DNA of 64,000 nt from contig VXAY01006800.1 of the NCBI GenBank assembly GCA_013399855.1, positions 1,454,392-1,518,391 of the forward strand. Reading direction: 5' to 3'. Under the pieces are notes generated by a model. It was given only the letters and a program-made list of their open reading frames with translations, was not told the origin of the DNA and did no database searches. How positions within the stretch are numbered: position 1 is the stretch's first letter; each line of letters opens with the position of its first letter. Of this stretch, positions 60,764 to 64,000 are shown piece after piece. Origin of the DNA: Oxyruncus cristatus. Its lineage: Eukaryota; Chordata; Aves; Passeriformes; Cotingidae. Both the position numbers and the translations under genes were made by a program.

Positions 60764-63700
60764 TTTTGCATACTGACAACAACTTATTCTTGAAATCAGT
60801 GAGATTTGCCCCTGGTGTTTTCTGGATTTTTCTTGATCCTGAGTATCTGAGCCGAAGCACTTAATTTGGGAACTAGAAAACTGAGTGTCATATGAACTCA
60901 GTATTCTCTGCTCCCTTTTGCTGTCTGGAGCAAAAAATCTAAGGGAGTGAAACAGCCCCCTAAGGTTTTGCTTAGCTCACATTGTTACTAGACTAAACTT
61001 CCTCACTCTAAGTCCTTCATTTTCAGGGGAGCCAGTAAGTGTAGCTGTCATCACTCTTATGCTTTCACTTATGCTATTTTCCAGATTTACAGCTTAAGCT
61101 GTTATTGGCTCACAAGTTTTAATAAAGTATTTGGCTTGTTATATTCAATGCTATAAATGTTTTGATGTAGTATTAGACTTAAAATAATAACAACGCTTTT
61201 AGTGCTATTATTGAACATTATGAGAACAGTGAGGTTAATTTAAAGAATACTGCATAAAGTAAAACAGAATATGAAGGAAAATAAAGCTTTGCTATTGGTT
61301 GAGACCCTAAGAATGGAATTTTCCTTATACATTTTATTGTGAATCTGTTCCTCAATTAGTTTCTGCTTTCAGTCAATCTTGAACTGTTACTGCAAGACTA
61401 AAAAAATGCCTTTACACACAGACTATACATAAGCCTTTGCCAATGCAGAATTACTGCAGTGTGTTTTCATGTAGGTTCTTGTTTGCTTTGTCAGTTTTCT
61501 CCTTTCTGACTATTTTCCACTGCCTGTTGAAAGTTTCTTTTTTTTGACAACTATCCTAACCTAGGCCCAAAGTGAAAAAATGGTTCAGCTCTAAAGCATG
61601 GAAGAGAAAATAAGACCTGGATTTTGTTATATTTCATTAACTTATTCCAAACATCTCAAATGTTGGTGGTAGGTAAATATGCTTTGGTTCAGATCGTTGC
61701 TGCTGGACTAAATTAAAGATTATCTTTCCCCTATTTCCCACATCCCCCTTTTGAAGTTAATAAATAAACTATATAAACTCAAATATTGCTCCTTAATTGT
61801 GTCCTACAATGAATCAGTCCTACACTGATTCTTGTTGATAGTGGACAATGCATTACTTTAAAAAGTTATGTTCAAAAATCTTTTGGAGAGCTCTTTGAAA
61901 TTGTGTGGCTTTAATTAAGAAATTAATCGTTAGTAGTGGGTTTTGCCTTTCAATTTTTTTTTTTTTGAGTTAAAACCTGAAACTCTAAAAATGCAGATGA
62001 TATATTCCCATATTGGTTTTACTTTCACCAAAGTCAGGAAGTTCATAACGATGGTTCTCACCACAACTGTACCTTGGCCTCAAACATATATTTCATAATT
62101 TATTGGATATCTTATTAAATTTCTATGCTCATACAAAGTAAAAACTGTATATCAAAGTGACTTTCCCGTAATTTCAGCTCAATATTTTCAATTGTAATGT
62201 TGGATTGTTGAATTTTGGAATTTATTTTCTAGTATCTTTCAAGATATTGAATCTGAAAATGTTCAAGAAGATATCCCATATTCACGCTAGAATTGATACT
62301 AATTTCTCTTTCCCGAGCCTTAGATTTGGGGGTCACTCCTATATCAGTCAACTTAGCACCATAAACTTCAGTCTTGCTGAAAGAATATATGAAATCAGGT
62401 AATCATCCCATATAAATCCTTATTCTCAGACATGAAGACATTAGGGCATATGGTTGACACGTGGTTAACTCCTTTTATCAGTGACACTCTTTGGTTGGTT
62501 ACTGATTACCAGGTACATGAAGGGAGATTCTGGTCCACAGCATTTAATCGTGTCACGAAGCTCTATAAAGAAATTCACAAATTTAAAATTATCTAAGGAT
62601 CTGCAGAATGCTGTCTTGGAAAATCCATGGCCAGAAAAAGCTGGTGGACTCATCCCTCTCCAGGCTATGCGATGAGGTATGGGTTATCATCTTCTGGAAA
62701 TTCCTGACCTGTTGGGTGACCACCAGTCAACCAGCATAAGTTTCAGGGAACTTTCATGGATAGCTGGACATTTGTTTTGCCTGGATACGAGGCTGAACAC
62801 AGTTCAACATAAACTTAAGAAATTACACTATATTTTGCATCCATCTAGCACTGGATCAATCCTAATTTGGTAAGAAACCGTGGAGCTATCTAACGTCTAT
62901 GATTAGGGATTTTCCCACTTCTCTGCTGAAAGTGTCATAAGACAGTAAATGTGTTATCTTCTTCAGGTGAAACTCTGCAACCCTGGTTTAAGCCTCAGGA
63001 ATTTGATAAAAATAAGAAATCAGAGTTGTTCAGTGTGTATGTAGGAATGCTTTCTGAAGAATCCAAGGAGTAAAACTCTAGGACACGATCGAAGTAACAC
63101 ATTAAGTCCCTTGTATCAGGTTGGTAGGAATAGATGACATTTTGCACACCATCACAAATGTTAAGATGATTTTTTTTTTCATGTTTTGTTTTTTGAGGCA
63201 CCCTTTCTCCTTCAACAGTCTTTTTGGATGATCATCAACACAATGTGCTTTCACTACTGTAGAAACGTTAACTCCCGATCCCTCTCCAAAATTTCTGTTT
63301 AACATTAAAGCTTTACATCCTTTTTAAGATAATTGTGCAAGATAAATTATCTTGTTCTGATAGAAGATGTGAGATATCACTGATGAGAGAATTTCCAAGG
63401 GATTCTTCTAATTACATTGTGTGGATAGAAAGGAGGAGTGAGGCTTGTTAAAATAAATTGGGGCACACAATTCTAGCTGTGGGTGTGCTAATGGGTCACC
63501 ATTCCCCACTGCAAGTATTTAGGGACACCTAATTTTAAAATGTTACAGGCTGTTGAATCCATTAGTTCAGTGAAGTTGGGGCTGTTGTGACTCCTGTTCC
63601 AAGGTTCAGCAACACTGAGAATGAACAAGTGTCCTTGGCTGTCAGTGGACTTCTCCCCAGGGACAAAGTTCTCACCATTCTCCTGGAAGAGCCTCAGGGA

Positions 63701-64000
63701 AGTCGTTCCTGGTGCCTCATTCACACTCATTTACTGGGGGTTCTCAGCCTGACAATATTTCTCTGAATCTTGCTGGGCTTCTGTGTTTATAGTGATTAGT
63801 TTTAAAACATATAATCTAACATGCATTTTACAAGAATTTTTCTCCTCATATCATAGTTAATTTGATTTATGAAGAAATAATTGCCCTTCCTGGTCAACAG
63901 CAAAATATAAATGCAGATTTCTTCATAGACATTTTGCAGGCTTGCTTTGTAAGGCTATGTGAGCTGTTCCAACACTGTATGACCATAGCCTTTATATCCG
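60764..64000. other. AT-rich unique sequence, no gene recognised
   Basis: No gene or transposon is recognised. Overlapping frames on both strands at 62465-62675 (62 and 64 codons) and a minus-strand frame at 63488-63730 (80 codons) were examined. None has a recognisable domain or flanking splice logic I can defend. A T run lies at 63171-63179. Confidence 0.5.

Noticed and set aside
63488..63730. 80-codon minus-strand frame near the window end as an exon
   Set aside because: No recognisable domain and no convincing splice signals at either end.
1..64000. CRISPR arrays, operons, phage or bacterial defence systems
   Set aside because: No regularly spaced repeats, no compact gene clusters and no ribosome-binding-site organisation; the repeats are those of a bird genome.

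Overview
This window looks like a gene-poor stretch of a bird genome, either intergenic or inside a very long intron. The main evidence is the repeat content: several 5'-truncated CR1 LINE fragments carrying the typical avian CR1 3' end (TTCCAACC followed by ATTCTATG/ATTCTGTG units), plus avian-type endogenous retrovirus LTR sequence. I saw no Alu, L1 or other mammal-specific repeats. By eye the sequence is AT-rich throughout. No bacterial or phage gene organisation, rRNA, tRNA or CRISPR array is visible.

Layout. Bases 1-437 are the 3' part of a CR1 whose reverse-transcriptase carboxy-terminus is still readable. From about 440 to 22.2 kb there is unique AT-rich DNA with simple repeats (a 12-base G run near 8.88 kb and a 170-base tract of only A and C at 9184-9353) and two short perfect hairpins. 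Between 22.2 and 25.7 kb lie a 71-bp direct repeat present twice and three CR1 pieces, two of them in permuted order. A tract of only G and T follows at 25.84-25.91 kb. At about 33.0-33.3 kb there is a badly decayed non-LTR retrotransposon end, probably of the L2/Rex1 side of the CR1 superfamily. A 34-bp near-perfect palindrome holding an ERR/NR5A-type site is at 34.79 kb. From 35.11 to 36.19 kb a CR1 is split by a solo LTR of about 483 bp. The next 16 kb show no recognisable gene. A minus-strand CR1 lies at 52.40-52.63 kb, a minus-strand LTR-like element with adjoining coding-like sequence at about 58.35-59.41 kb, and a TA/T simple repeat ending in three N bases at 60.72-60.76 kb. The rest to 64 kb is unique.

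I found no host protein-coding gene I can support. The longest open frame is 162 codons and several others reach 100-130 codons. They are unrecognised, overlap in several frames and are compatible with chance. No new multi-gene system is visible. The useful signals are the nested insertion, the repeated 71-mer, the palindromes, the unidentified coding-like segment beside the minus-strand LTR, and the old LINE relic. All family names rest on pattern recognition without a database search.
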